Positions 17,914 to 26,688 of a stretch of 64,000 bases of DNA are shown here, one piece after another. The first letter of the stretch is position 1; every line of letters starts with the position of its first letter. The notes below the pieces were generated by a model. It was not told the DNA's origin and ran no database searches. It saw only the letters and a program-made list of their open reading frames with translations. Position numbers and translations under genes: made by a program. The stretch comes from UBA5859 sp041940025 (GTDB taxonomy: Bacteria > Pseudomonadota > Gammaproteobacteria > UBA5859): contig JBGTSY010000006.1 in NCBI GenBank assembly GCA_041940025.1, forward strand, positions 1-64,000, written 5' to 3'.

Positions 17914-18057
17914 TTATCGTTGGGTGAGGGACCAGAATTGTCCAGGCACCGTTAGCCATGATGTATATGCATACATAGTGGCTTGCTTCACTGGCGTGGT
18001 TTCGTGGGTTGGACGAGTAGTCTTAACTTGCTTGTTTGTGGTTTTTTGTTGTGCCAT
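17914..18057 (-). CDS. small hypothetical protein, 47 residues
   Basis: Minus-strand gene beginning at an ATG with GGAG six bases upstream. The N-terminal half is rich in Lys, Thr and Gln (MAQQKTTNKQVKTTRPTHE), and the C-terminal half is aromatic (MYAYTSWL, GQFWSLTQR). I recognise no family. It starts 78 bases after the suhB stop, and a perfect 16-base palindrome sits just upstream of its ribosome-binding site, which suggests its own control. Alternatively it is the decayed start of a longer gene whose tail is the 50-residue frame downstream. Confidence 0.45.
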   Translation of the reverse strand: MAQQKTTNKQVKTTRPTHETTPVKQATMYAYTSWLTVPGQFWSLTQR

Positions 18058-18077
18058 GGCAGACTCCGCTTCGACTC

Positions 18078-18093
18078 ATATTGATATCAATAT
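18078..18093. promoter_or_regulatory. perfect 16-base palindrome upstream of the small gene
   Basis: ATATTGATATCAATAT is a perfect palindrome lying 21 bases before the 47-residue gene's start codon on the minus strand and downstream of suhB. Position and symmetry suit a dimeric repressor operator. No regulator is identified, and AT-rich palindromes can arise by chance. Confidence 0.35.
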
Positions 18094-18135
18094 TTATCGG
18101 CATCAAGCCCGCTGCTGTGAAGCATGGCACCACAT

Positions 18136-18921
18136 TCAGTTGGGGATTAAGGGATTCAGCGTTTTGAGTAGCTCTTTAAATACCTTCGGATTGCCTGCTA
18201 CAAGATCCCCCGTTTTTAAGTAGCTTTCACCTCCCTTAAAATCTGCCGCCATGCCACCGGCTTCCTTAACCAGTAGCACGCCTGCTGCTAAGTCCCAGGG
18301 TTTGAGACCAAATTCCCAGAAACCGTCTAAGCGCCCGGCTGCCAAGTACGCCAGATCTAACGCCGCTGAGCCGCCCCGTCTGACACCGCTCGACTGTTTA
18401 AATACCGCCTTGAAAGTAGATAGATAGGTATCCAATACGTCCGGGTTCTTAAATGGAAATCCGGTGCCAAGTAGGGCACCTTTTAAATGGGAGATCTGGC
18501 TGACTCTAATTTTTCTGTCGTTGAGAGTGGCACCCTCTCCCCTGGAAGCAGTGAATAACTCCTGGCGCAGAGGATCATAGACCACACCCACCGTCAGGCG
18601 TCTTTGATGCAATAAGCCTATGGATACTGCAAATTGAGGATACCCATGGAGAAAATTAGTGGTGCCGTCCAAGGGATCGATGATCCATTGATATTCGTCT
18701 CCAGCATGGCTGGTGCCCTCTTCAGCAAGGATCCCATGTTGTGGGTAGGCGTGTCGAAGAATGGAGACGATCTCCTGTTCGCACTGGTGGTCGATGTTGG
18801 AAACAAAATCGTTACGACCCTTTTCGGAGATTGATAATTTGTCCGCATTGTCGGCGGCGCGCAGTATAATATTGCCGGCACGTCGTGCTGCACGAACTGC
18901 AATAGTGATCATTGGATGCAT
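18136..18921 (-). CDS. suhB: inositol-1-monophosphatase family protein
   Basis: Mg-dependent phosphatase of the inositol monophosphatase fold; in E. coli SuhB also takes part in rRNA transcription antitermination. The 261 residues show the metal-binding Glu in AEEGTS, the DPLDGTTNFLHG motif (about residues 82-93) and the second motif WDLAAGVLLVKEAGG (about 209-223). Length is normal. It is divergent from trmJ, the usual gammaproteobacterial arrangement, and is followed on its strand by two small genes. Confidence 0.95.
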   Translation of the reverse strand: MHPMITIAVRAARRAGNIILRAADNADKLSISEKGRNDFVSNIDHQCEQEIVSILRHAYPQHGILAEEGTSHAGDEYQWIIDPLDGTTNFLHGYPQFAVSIGLLHQRRLTVGVVYDPLRQELFTASRGEGATLNDRKIRVSQISHLKGALLGTGFPFKNPDVLDTYLSTFKAVFKQSSGVRRGGSAALDLAYLAAGRLDGFWEFGLKPWDLAAGVLLVKEAGGMAADFKGGESYLKTGDLVAGNPKVFKELLKTLNPLIPN

Positions 18922-19051
18922 GGTTAAACTTCAAGGGGCTGCTTTGAATAGGCGCGTAGCATAGCAAATTTCCTCTGATTTGTTGTGGTGCTGATATATT
19001 TAATTCATGATCGCGGCCCCTTTTCAACGACGATGGAAAACACTCTTGAGT

Positions 19052-19777
19052 ATGTTCGACCAAATAGATTTCGTTCTAGTGGAGACCAGCCATCCTGGCA
19101 ATATTGGTTCTAGCGCGAGAGCGATGAAAACCATGGGGTTTAAAAACTTAACCCTGGTGGCGCCGAAGTCATTTCCAAACGCCGAAGCAGAGGCGCTTGC
19201 CAGCGGCGCGACCGATCTGTTGCAGGAGGCCCGAGTGGTGGCTAGTGTGGAGCAAGCGGTGGCGGCTGCTGATTGGGTAGTGGGTACAAGTGCTAGGGCT
19301 CGAGCGGTTTCCATCCCTACCTTAGATGCCCGTGAAGCCACACAACAAATGGCCGCCCGTGTGTGCGCCAAACATGGTCATGTTGCGATTTTATTTGGAC
19401 CGGAGCGAACGGGGTTGACTAATCACTGTCTGGATCTATGTCATCAGTTGATCACTATTCCCACCAGCGAGACCTATGCTTCCCTCAATCTGGCAGCGAC
19501 TGTGCAAATTGTGGCATATGAACTGCGGATGGCTATGCAAGAACCCAGTATGGTAGTCGAGGCTCCACAGCACCCCAGGGCAACTGCAGCGCAGATGGCG
19601 GACTATTACCAACACCTCGAGCAAGCATTGGTGGAATTCGATTTTTTGGATAGAACTAATCCTAAGTTGTTGATGCGTCGACTGCGGCGACTCTACAATC
19701 GAGCGCAGCCTGATGAAAGAGAATTAAATATTCTTCGAGGCATTCTAACTGCTGCACAATCATATAAAAAACAATAA
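19052..19777 (+). CDS. trmJ: tRNA (cytidine/uridine-2'-O-)-methyltransferase TrmJ
   Basis: SPOUT-class methylase of ribose at position 32 of several tRNAs. Conserved blocks are FVLVETSHPGNIGSSARAMKTMG, VGTSARAR, LFGPERTGLTN (SAM-binding knot) and SLNLAATVQIVAYELRMA, with the C-terminal NPKLLMRRLRRLYNRAQPDERELNILRG. The start at 19052 leaves five residues before the first strand, as in E. coli; an upstream ATG at 19007 adds 15 residues. iscR follows, as in many relatives. Confidence 0.94.
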   Translation: MFDQIDFVLVETSHPGNIGSSARAMKTMGFKNLTLVAPKSFPNAEAEALASGATDLLQEARVVASVEQAVAAADWVVGTSARARAVSIPTLDAREATQQMAARVCAKHGHVAILFGPERTGLTNHCLDLCHQLITIPTSETYASLNLAATVQIVAYELRMAMQEPSMVVEAPQHPRATAAQMADYYQHLEQALVEFDFLDRTNPKLLMRRLRRLYNRAQPDERELNILRGILTAAQSYKKQ

Positions 19778-19811
19778 GTAAAAACAGATATTGATAATAA
19801 TAAGTAAAAAC
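19773..19811. repeat. short direct repeat upstream of iscR
   Basis: AATAAGTAAAAAC occurs twice, 26 bases apart (19773-19785 and 19799-19811), and the bases after each copy are also partly alike, making an imperfect 26-base tandem repeat between trmJ and the iscR promoter. Function unknown; possibly replication slippage in AT-rich DNA. Confidence 0.5.
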
Positions 19812-19856
19812 GTGTATCGAAAATAAACATCAAAATGGGGATGACGCTCGCCGGAA

Positions 19857-19889
19857 ATACTTGACTAAATTACTCAGGAATAGCACAAT
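19857..19889 (+). promoter_or_regulatory. iscR promoter with type 1 IscR-binding site
   Basis: ATACTTGACT-AAATTA-CTCAGGAAT (19857-19881) closely matches the known type 1 IscR operator, in which TTGAC doubles as the -35 element. A -10-like CACAAT follows 17 bases after the -35. The site sits about 37 bases before the iscR start codon. By analogy with E. coli, [2Fe-2S]-IscR would bind here and repress the operon when Fe-S clusters are plentiful. Confidence 0.8.
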
Positions 19890-19925
19890 AGCGCCGACTA
19901 ATTCTTTAAGAGAGGGCGTGTGGCC

Positions 19926-20390
19926 ATGCGATTAACTACTAAAGGTCGCTATGCAGTGACCGCGATGTTAGATCTAGCGATCCATGAACAGGATGGACCC
20001 ATCACTCTGGCAGATATCTCTCGCCGCCAAGGCGTTTCGCTCTCTTATTTGGAACAACTTTTTTCCCGTTTGCGAAAAAATGAGTTGGTGCAAAGCGCCC
20101 GCGGTCCCGGAGGCGGATATCGTCTCGGCCGCCGTTCAGATCAAATCATGGTAGGGGATGTGATCCGGGCCATTGATGAGTCCATGGATGCCACCCGCTG
20201 TCGAGGTGGTGAAAATTGTCAAAACGGACAAATGTGTTTGACCCATCAGCTTTGGCAGGATTTGAGCAATCAAATATCCGATTTTCTCGATAGCATTAGT
20301 CTGCAATCGTTGATTCAAAACAGAGCGGTATTAGATGTCGCAGAACGCCAGGACTCGAGTAGTTCGAGTGATCAGGCGGGAGCGGCATAG
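19926..20390 (+). CDS. iscR: Fe-S cluster assembly transcription regulator IscR
   Basis: Rrf2-family regulator carrying a [2Fe-2S] cluster. The 154 residues open MRLTTKGRYAVTAMLDLA with a winged helix, and contain GVSLSYLEQLFSRLRKN and GPGGGYRLG. The cluster cysteines lie in ATRCRGGENCQNGQMC (C-x5-C-x5-C), and HQLW supplies the His region. ATG 19926 matches the E. coli start; a GTG two codons earlier is less likely. First gene of the isc operon, under an IscR-type promoter. Confidence 0.97.
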   Translation: MRLTTKGRYAVTAMLDLAIHEQDGPITLADISRRQGVSLSYLEQLFSRLRKNELVQSARGPGGGYRLGRRSDQIMVGDVIRAIDESMDATRCRGGENCQNGQMCLTHQLWQDLSNQISDFLDSISLQSLIQNRAVLDVAERQDSSSSSDQAGAA

Positions 20391-20401
20391 GGGATCGCCA
20401 A

Positions 20402-21541
20402 GTGCAGAGGATCTATTTCGACAACAATGCCACCACGCCGCTAGATGAATCGGTAGTCGCGGCGATGCAACCCTATTTGCAGCAACATTTTGGCAATGCT
20501 TCCAGTCTGCATGAAGAAGGGCGGCGGGCAAAATTTGCCATCGAAACCGCGCGCCGACAATTAGCAGATCTGCTTGAGGTGGATGCCAGTCAGATCTTAT
20601 TCACTAGCGGTGGTACAGAATCCAATAATCTCGCCTTAGAGCAGGCGAGACCATTGACACAGTTAGCAGTGAGCGCTATTGAGCATGAATCAGTGTTGCA
20701 AAAAGCGAAACAGTTATCTGCTCAAGGGCTAAAGTTGGTAACATTACCAGTGGATGGAGAGGGCAGCATTCACATGGGTGCATTGCAATCTTATCTAAGT
20801 CAAGGTGGCCAATTTGTTTCTGTGATGTTGGCCAACAACGAAATTGGTGTGATCCAAGATGTGTCCGCGATTTCCCGTTTGGTCATGGAAGCAGGGGGCG
20901 TGTTGCATACGGACGCGGTACAGGCGTTGGGTAAAATGCCGCTCAGGTTCACAGAAACAGGTGCGCATTTGATGAGTCTTTCCGCTCATAAGATCAATGG
21001 ACCTAAGGGCATTGGCGCACTGGTTTTCGACAAATCTCACCTGACTGAACCTCTGATAGTAGGCGGTGGACATGAGCGTGGCTTCCGTGCGGGTACGGAA
21101 AACGTTGCGGCCATTGTGGGTTTTGGTGTTGCCGCGCAGTTAGTGAAAGAGACATTGGAACAACGAATCAATCAGATGAAGCAGCTGACTCAATATTTGA
21201 TCAGTGAACTGGTGCAGTTGGAAGGGGTGAACCTGATAGCGCCCCGCGCAGACAAAATCCCCAACACTATTATGATATCGATTTCAGGTGTGACTGGAGA
21301 GGCGATGGTGTTGTCGTTGGATCAACAGGGGATAGCAGTTTCCAGTGGATCCGCCTGTGGCGCCAATCGACAGCAACCGAGCCATGTTTTATCGGCAATT
21401 GGCTTGCCTAAAGAGACGCACCAGCAAGTCGTGCGCATCAGTGTAGATGGGAAGAACACCTTGTCCGAGGTGAAACAATTTTGTCGCATTTTTGCTGCTC
21501 AGCTGGATAACCGTGCTCAGTTTGCAGATCTGGCTTGGTAA
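20402..21541 (+). CDS. cysteine desulfurase, NifS/IscS-like paralogue
   Basis: PLP enzyme of the class V aminotransferase fold that releases sulfur from cysteine. The 379 residues show YFDNNATTPLDE, the PLP lysine in SAHKINGPKG (about residue 202), and a catalytic loop SSGSACGANRQQPSHVL with the persulfide Cys. It has a GTG start 11 bases after iscR. The loop and C-terminus differ clearly from the true IscS encoded next, and the terminal segment expected to dock IscU is not recognisable. It may serve another acceptor or be a diverging duplicate. Confidence 0.9.
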   Translation: MQRIYFDNNATTPLDESVVAAMQPYLQQHFGNASSLHEEGRRAKFAIETARRQLADLLEVDASQILFTSGGTESNNLALEQARPLTQLAVSAIEHESVLQKAKQLSAQGLKLVTLPVDGEGSIHMGALQSYLSQGGQFVSVMLANNEIGVIQDVSAISRLVMEAGGVLHTDAVQALGKMPLRFTETGAHLMSLSAHKINGPKGIGALVFDKSHLTEPLIVGGGHERGFRAGTENVAAIVGFGVAAQLVKETLEQRINQMKQLTQYLISELVQLEGVNLIAPRADKIPNTIMISISGVTGEAMVLSLDQQGIAVSSGSACGANRQQPSHVLSAIGLPKETHQQVVRISVDGKNTLSEVKQFCRIFAAQLDNRAQFADLAW

Positions 21542-21574
21542 GAAGTAAATAGATGAGCCATAACGGAGTATAGA

Positions 21575-22789
21575 ATGATACAGGCTACATATTTGGATTA
21601 TGCCGCCACCACCCCAGTGGATCCCCGCGTGGCAAAGAAGATGATGCATTACCTCACTATGGAAGGTGAGTTTGGTAATCCCGCTTCTCGCTCACATTCA
21701 TTTGGTTGGCACGCAGAGGAGGCGGTGGAAGAGGCAAGGCGTCATGTGGCGGCTTTGGTGAATTGCGATGCAAAAGAGATAGTTTGGACTTCCGGAGCCA
21801 CTGAATCGGACAATTTGGCCATTAAAGGGGCCGCACATTTCTATCAGCGTAAAGGTAAACATATCATCACCTCTAAAACTGAGCACAAGGCGGTTTTGGA
21901 CACCTGTCGTCAGCTAGAGCGGGAAGGATTTGAGGTCACATACCTGGAACCTTTACCCAGTGGCTTAATAGATTTGCAGCAACTTGAAAGCAGCCTGCGT
22001 GAAGACACCATCTTGGTTTCTATCATGCACGTGAACAATGAAATTGGAGTGGTTCAGGATATCGCTGCAATTGGTGAACTGACTCGTGACAAGGGCATTC
22101 TGTTTCATGTGGATGCTGCTCAGAGCGCTGGTAAAGTTGCCATTGATTTAGAAAATTTAAAAGTGGACTTGATGTCCTTTTCCGCCCACAAGATATATGG
22201 CCCTAAAGGCATGGGTGCCTTGTTTGTGAGACGCAAACCCCGAGTCAGACTTGAAGCGCAGATGCATGGTGGTGGTCATGAACGCGGCATGCGCTCCGGT
22301 ACTTTGGCCACTCATCAAATTGTCGGCATGGGTGAGGCGTTTAGAATCGCTAAAGAAGAGATGAATGATGACCGTGAACGTATTCTAAAGCTCAGACAAC
22401 GTTTACTTCGGGGTTTAGAAGACATTGAAGAAGTTTACATCAATGGAGACTTAGAACACGCCATCCCGGGTATTGTCAATATCAGTTTCAATTTCGTGGA
22501 GGGAGAGTCACTCATTATGTCCCTTAAGGGATTAGCAGTCTCTTCCGGTTCTGCATGTACTTCAGCGAGTTTAGAGCCTTCCTATGTGTTACGAGCCTTG
22601 GGTCGTGACGATGAGTTGGCCCACAGTTCGATTCGATTTTCCATAGGTCGATTTACGACAGACGCAGATATCGATTACACCATAGAGATAGTTCGTAAAA
22701 GTATTACCAGATTGCGAGAACTATCCCCATTATGGGAAATGCATCAGCAAGGCATCGATCTGTCTAAAGTGGAGTGGAATGCGCACTAA
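21575..22789 (+). CDS. iscS: cysteine desulfurase IscS
   Basis: Sulfur donor for Fe-S assembly on IscU and for tRNA thiolation. The 404 residues match canonical IscS: TYLDYAATTPVDPRVA, TEHKAVLDTC, HVDAAQSAGK, SFSAHKIYGPKG with the PLP lysine, and the mobile loop SSGSACTSASLEPSYVLRALG with the catalytic Cys. The usual C-terminus SPLWEMHQQGIDL...VEW is present. It lies 33 bases after the paralogue and 37 before iscU. Confidence 0.97.
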   Translation: MIQATYLDYAATTPVDPRVAKKMMHYLTMEGEFGNPASRSHSFGWHAEEAVEEARRHVAALVNCDAKEIVWTSGATESDNLAIKGAAHFYQRKGKHIITSKTEHKAVLDTCRQLEREGFEVTYLEPLPSGLIDLQQLESSLREDTILVSIMHVNNEIGVVQDIAAIGELTRDKGILFHVDAAQSAGKVAIDLENLKVDLMSFSAHKIYGPKGMGALFVRRKPRVRLEAQMHGGGHERGMRSGTLATHQIVGMGEAFRIAKEEMNDDRERILKLRQRLLRGLEDIEEVYINGDLEHAIPGIVNISFNFVEGESLIMSLKGLAVSSGSACTSASLEPSYVLRALGRDDELAHSSIRFSIGRFTTDADIDYTIEIVRKSITRLRELSPLWEMHQQGIDLSKVEWNAH

Positions 22790-22826
22790 CGATACAGAAC
22801 TTAAGTTTTAACAGGAGTGATAAATC

Positions 22827-23231
22827 ATGGCTTATAGCGAAAAGGTGTTGGACCATTATGAGAATCCACGAAATGTGGGTAGCTTTGAAGACGATGAGTC
22901 GGTAGGGACTGGCATGGTCGGTGCGCCCGCATGTGGTGATGTGATGAAGTTGCAAATCAAAGTGAATGAGTCGGGAGTCATAGAAGATGCACGATTCAAG
23001 ACTTATGGTTGTGGTTCTGCCATTGCGTCAAGCTCCTTAGCCACAGAATGGTTAAAAGGACGCACACTGGATCAAGCCACCTCTATCAAGAACAAAGAGA
23101 TTGCAGAAGAGTTAGCACTGCCGCCGGTAAAAATCCATTGTTCTGTTCTTGCGGAAGACGCGATTAAAGCAGCGATTAGTGATTACGAAAAGAAACACAG
23201 CGACGCCGCAGCAGACAAAAAGGCTGGTTAA
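22827..23231 (+). CDS. iscU: Fe-S cluster scaffold IscU
   Basis: Scaffold on which [2Fe-2S] clusters are built from IscS sulfur. The 134 residues keep all three ligand cysteines (GAPACGD, YGCGSAIASSS, KIHCSVLAEDAI) and the LPPVK motif (about residue 99) recognised by the HscA chaperone encoded downstream. A short Ala/Lys-rich tail is the only difference in length from the 128-residue E. coli protein. A good AGGAG site precedes the start. Confidence 0.97.
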   Translation: MAYSEKVLDHYENPRNVGSFEDDESVGTGMVGAPACGDVMKLQIKVNESGVIEDARFKTYGCGSAIASSSLATEWLKGRTLDQATSIKNKEIAEELALPPVKIHCSVLAEDAIKAAISDYEKKHSDAAADKKAG

Positions 23232-23262
23232 ATCCAGCAGTGAATGTAAGTGGAGAACCTAA

Positions 23263-23583
23263 GTGATTGGTCTAACTGAAGTCGCAGCGGATAGGATGCG
23301 AACATTCTTAAAGAACAGAGGCAAAGGTATTGGCGTCCGTGTCGCCGTGCGCACCACTGGCTGTTCTGGGTTGGCGTATGTGATTGAGTTTGTCGATGAG
23401 TTGCAGTCAGATGATGTGACGTTCGAAGATCGCGGTGTGACCCTGGTTGTGGATAAAAAAAGCCTGCTTTACCTCGACGGATCGACTTTAGATTTCACCA
23501 AGGAAGGATTGAACGAGGGTTTTAAATTCAACAACCCCAATGAAAAAGAGACTTGCGGGTGTGGCGAAAGTTTTACCGTATAA
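23263..23583 (+). CDS. iscA: A-type Fe-S carrier IscA
   Basis: Delivers clusters to target apoproteins. The 106 residues contain the three conserved cysteines: TTGCSGLAYVIEF near residue 34 and ETCGCGESFTV at the C-terminus. The start is GTG (ITLTEVAADRM-like N-terminus as GLTEVAADRMRTF). Its position between iscU and hscB is standard for the isc operon. Confidence 0.95.
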   Translation: MIGLTEVAADRMRTFLKNRGKGIGVRVAVRTTGCSGLAYVIEFVDELQSDDVTFEDRGVTLVVDKKSLLYLDGSTLDFTKEGLNEGFKFNNPNEKETCGCGESFTV

Positions 23584-23616
23584 ATGGGTCACGTCTCGGT
23601 ATTCTGCGCGTAAAGA

Positions 23617-24135
23617 ATGGTGCCATCCTCTGTCAATTACTTTGAGTTATTTCAACTCCCGGCTGAATTTTCGCTGGATTTGGTTGATCTGAAAAAACGT
23701 TATTTACGGCTGCAGTCTGTGGTTCATCCGGATAAGCAGGCTCACCGCAGCGATCGAGAGAGGCGACTCGCATTACAGCATGCGACTCAAATCAATGACG
23801 CCTACCAAACTTTAAAATCGCCACTACTCAGAGCCAAGTATTTACTGGAGCTAAATTTGGGTGACGTGGATTGGCATCAGAGTAGCGAGTTATCCAAATC
23901 GTTCTTAGCAGAGCAGATAGAGTGGCGTGAAGCGATCGCCGAGGCAAATTCTGGGTCAGAGTTTCAAACATTGAGAGAGCGAATCACTGAGCAATGCCAA
24001 CAGTTGGAATCAGAATTAACGCAGCAATTTGAGTTGGCAGAAATTGCGCGAGAATCAGTTATTGCCACTATTAATCAGTTACAATTTATGAACAAACTCT
24101 TAGAGGAAGTTCGGCTACGCGCCGATACCGCTTAG
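23617..24135 (+). CDS. hscB: Fe-S biogenesis co-chaperone HscB
   Basis: J-protein that brings IscU to HscA and stimulates its ATPase. The 172 residues have an N-terminal J domain with YFELFQLP and the HPD tripeptide (VVHPDKQAH, about residues 37-45), then the three-helix IscU-binding domain. It is slightly diverged in the C-terminal half but of normal length, and precedes hscA by 36 bases. Confidence 0.95.
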   Translation: MVPSSVNYFELFQLPAEFSLDLVDLKKRYLRLQSVVHPDKQAHRSDRERRLALQHATQINDAYQTLKSPLLRAKYLLELNLGDVDWHQSSELSKSFLAEQIEWREAIAEANSGSEFQTLRERITEQCQQLESELTQQFELAEIARESVIATINQLQFMNKLLEEVRLRADTA

Positions 24136-24171
24136 GCTTCCTGAATTAAAGATCAATTGAATATTTGACCG

Positions 24172-26052
24172 ATGGCTTTATTACACATATCTGAACCCGG
24201 TGCAGCACCGGCACCGCACCAACATAAACGAGCAGTGGGCATCGATTTAGGCACCACCTACTCGCTTGTGGCAACGGTGCAGAGTGGTCAAGCGAAAATA
24301 ATAGAAGATGAATCCGGTCGATCATTACTGCCTTCAGTGGTTCATTTTAGTCCGAATGGTGTCTCAGTGGGTTATCCGGCTATCTCTTTGGGAGAAGAGG
24401 ATCCGTTGAATTGTATCTTCTCAGTCAAGCGATTCATGGGACGGGGTACGGCTGACATCAATAGAGTGAAAGATAGTTTGCCGTTTAAATTGGGCGAAGC
24501 AAAAGCAGACTCATTGGTTCCAGTGATTGAGACCGCATGTGGGCCAAAGACAGCTGTGGAAGTCTCCAGTTCAATATTGGGTCGCTTAAAGACACGGGCG
24601 GAATTGGCGCTGGCAGGTGACATTGAGGGCGCTGTGATCACCGTCCCCGCTTATTTTGATGAAGCGCAACGTCAAGCCACGAAAGATGCTGCTCGCTTAG
24701 CAGGGATCCCGGTATTGAGGCTTCTAAGCGAGCCCACGGCTGCCGCCATCGCATACGGCTTGGATCGCCGTGAAGACAGTACAGTGGCAGTGTTTGACTT
24801 AGGAGGCGGTACTTTTGATATCTCTATATTGCATTTGCAAAGCGGGATCTTTGAAGTGATTGCAGTAGGTGGGGATGCCCATCTAGGCGGTGACGACTGT
24901 GATCGCTGCATTGCCGATTGGATTTTAGAGTCCGCAGCAATCGATTCTTTGGCGGAGACTGAAGTGGGCGGTCTGTTGGCGGTAGCCAAACGAGCAAAAG
25001 AGCAGCTGACACATCAGACTGAAGTCCAGATCCTCTGGCAGTCTGAATCACGGGGTGACCTCAGTTTCACTCTGTCTCGTGTGCAGTTTGAAACCTTGAT
25101 CCAGCCATTGGTAGAAAGAGCGGTTCAGGTGTGTCGACAGACTTTAAATCAAGCTCAACTGACCGTGGAAGAGATAGCGCAAGTAGTATTGGTTGGCGGC
25201 GCCACCCGCATACCGCTAGTACAGCAAGCCGTCGCGGACTGTTTTAACAAGACACCTTTAACGGATCTTGACCCGGATACAGTGGTGGCTTTGGGTGCCG
25301 CAACTCAAGCGGATGTGTTAATTGGTAATCAGCCGGAAACGGATCTACTGCTTTTGGATGTGGTGCCTTTGTCCCTGGGTATTGAAACCATGGGTGGGTT
25401 GGTGGAGAAGATTATCCCCCGCAACGCCACACTACCGATTGCCAAGGCGCAACAATTTACCACTTATAAAGATGGCCAAACCGCATTTGCTTTACACGTG
25501 GTTCAAGGTGAACGAGAGTTGGCGGATGAATGTCGGTCCCTTGCTAAGTTTATACTGCACGGCATCCCGCCCATGACCGCAGGCGCGGCGAGGATAGAAG
25601 TGCGTTTTGAATTGGATGCAGATGGCTTATTGCAGGTGAGTGCTCGGGAACTGAGTACAGGGGTAGAGAACCGGGTGGAGGTGAAGCCTTCCTATGGATT
25701 GACGGATGTGGATATTGAAACCATGTTACGGGAGTCTATCGACCAAGGAGAGCAAGATATACAGCTTCGCCAGTTGCGAGAGTCACAAGTGGACGGTCAA
25801 CGTTTGTTGGAAGCCTTGACGGCGGCGCTTGGTGAAGATGGCGATGCATTGCTGAGTAAAGAGGAAAGAGAGGCTTTAGAAAATGCCATGCAGGATCTAG
25901 AGCAAGTGTTGGCCCAGAATTCTCGTGGTGCCATCCAGCAATCGATGGAAGCATTGGAGGAGTTATCCCATCCTTTTGCCGCGCGAAGAATGAATCATGC
26001 GGTCAGTGAGGCCTTAAGTGGCCACAGGCTAGAAGAGTTTAAGGACAACTAA
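24172..26052 (+). CDS. hscA: Hsp70-type chaperone HscA
   Basis: Specialised Hsp70 that drives cluster release from IscU by binding its LPPVK motif. The 626 residues show an ATPase domain with GIDLGTTYSLVATV, AYFDEAQRQATKDAA, FDLGGGTFDIS and LVGGATRIPLVQ, followed by a substrate domain (SLGIETMGGLVEKIIPRN). Length is in the family range (616 in E. coli). The next gene, fdx, begins immediately after its stop codon. Confidence 0.97.
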   Translation: MALLHISEPGAAPAPHQHKRAVGIDLGTTYSLVATVQSGQAKIIEDESGRSLLPSVVHFSPNGVSVGYPAISLGEEDPLNCIFSVKRFMGRGTADINRVKDSLPFKLGEAKADSLVPVIETACGPKTAVEVSSSILGRLKTRAELALAGDIEGAVITVPAYFDEAQRQATKDAARLAGIPVLRLLSEPTAAAIAYGLDRREDSTVAVFDLGGGTFDISILHLQSGIFEVIAVGGDAHLGGDDCDRCIADWILESAAIDSLAETEVGGLLAVAKRAKEQLTHQTEVQILWQSESRGDLSFTLSRVQFETLIQPLVERAVQVCRQTLNQAQLTVEEIAQVVLVGGATRIPLVQQAVADCFNKTPLTDLDPDTVVALGAATQADVLIGNQPETDLLLLDVVPLSLGIETMGGLVEKIIPRNATLPIAKAQQFTTYKDGQTAFALHVVQGERELADECRSLAKFILHGIPPMTAGAARIEVRFELDADGLLQVSARELSTGVENRVEVKPSYGLTDVDIETMLRESIDQGEQDIQLRQLRESQVDGQRLLEALTAALGEDGDALLSKEEREALENAMQDLEQVLAQNSRGAIQQSMEALEELSHPFAARRMNHAVSEALSGHRLEEFKDN

Positions 26053-26391
26053 ATGCCAAAGATTGTATTTTTGCCCCATGAAGATCTTTGTCCCGAAGGC
26101 GAAGTGATAGATGCGGAGAATGGACAAAGTATTTGTGAGGCCGCTTTAGAACATGGTCTCCAGATTGAACATGCTTGTGAAATGTCTTGTGCGTGCACCA
26201 CCTGTCACGTCATCGTGCGTGAGGGATTTGATTCATTGGCTGAGGCAGATGAGTTAGAAGAAGATCTGCTAGACAAGGCTTGGGGTTTGGAGCCTGAATC
26301 CCGCTTGAGTTGCCAGGCGTTGGTGGCGGAGGAAGATTTAATAGTTGAAATTCCGAAATACACCATCAATATGGTGTCTGAAAATCATTAG
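26053..26391 (+). CDS. fdx: [2Fe-2S] ferredoxin of the ISC system
   Basis: Adrenodoxin-type ferredoxin that supplies electrons for cluster assembly. The 112 residues contain the cluster ligands CEMSCACTTCHV and a fourth Cys in RLSCQAL. The start codon directly follows the hscA stop, so translation is coupled. iscX follows. Confidence 0.96.
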   Translation: MPKIVFLPHEDLCPEGEVIDAENGQSICEAALEHGLQIEHACEMSCACTTCHVIVREGFDSLAEADELEEDLLDKAWGLEPESRLSCQALVAEEDLIVEIPKYTINMVSENH

Positions 26392-26402
26392 TAGAGTTGA
26401 TT

Positions 26403-26597
26403 ATGAAGTGGTTAGATACCCTGGATATTGCCATTGCCTTGGATGAAGCCCATCCTGATGTGGATCCTCAGTATGTGCGTTTCACCGATTTAAAGCAGTG
26501 GATCTGTGCGCTCACGGATTTTCACGACGCACCTGACGGTTGCAACGAACGCATTCTTGAGGCGATTCAAATGGCTTGGTTGGATGAAAGAGACTAA
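26403..26597 (+). CDS. iscX: Fe-S assembly protein IscX
   Basis: A small acidic protein that modulates IscS activity and binds iron. The 64 residues match the family: DIAIALDEAHPDVDPQYVRFTDL, then ICALTDF and ILEAIQMAWLDE. ATG 26403 is chosen over a TTG two codons upstream. It is the last isc gene; ndk begins 91 bases later and may have its own promoter. Confidence 0.95.
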   Translation: MKWLDTLDIAIALDEAHPDVDPQYVRFTDLKQWICALTDFHDAPDGCNERILEAIQMAWLDERD

Positions 26598-26688
26598 GAG
26601 ACAATTGCTTCCTTACTAAGCGTGATATTCTATCGGCGCACACGTATAATTCTCGGCATTTTTAGAATCCCTTTTTTGGAGAAATTTC

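Noticed and set aside
17900..18223. Plus-strand 107-codon frame opposite the suhB 3' end and the 47-residue gene
   Set aside because: It lies antisense to conserved suhB codons and lacks a ribosome-binding site; the minus-strand small gene has a better one.
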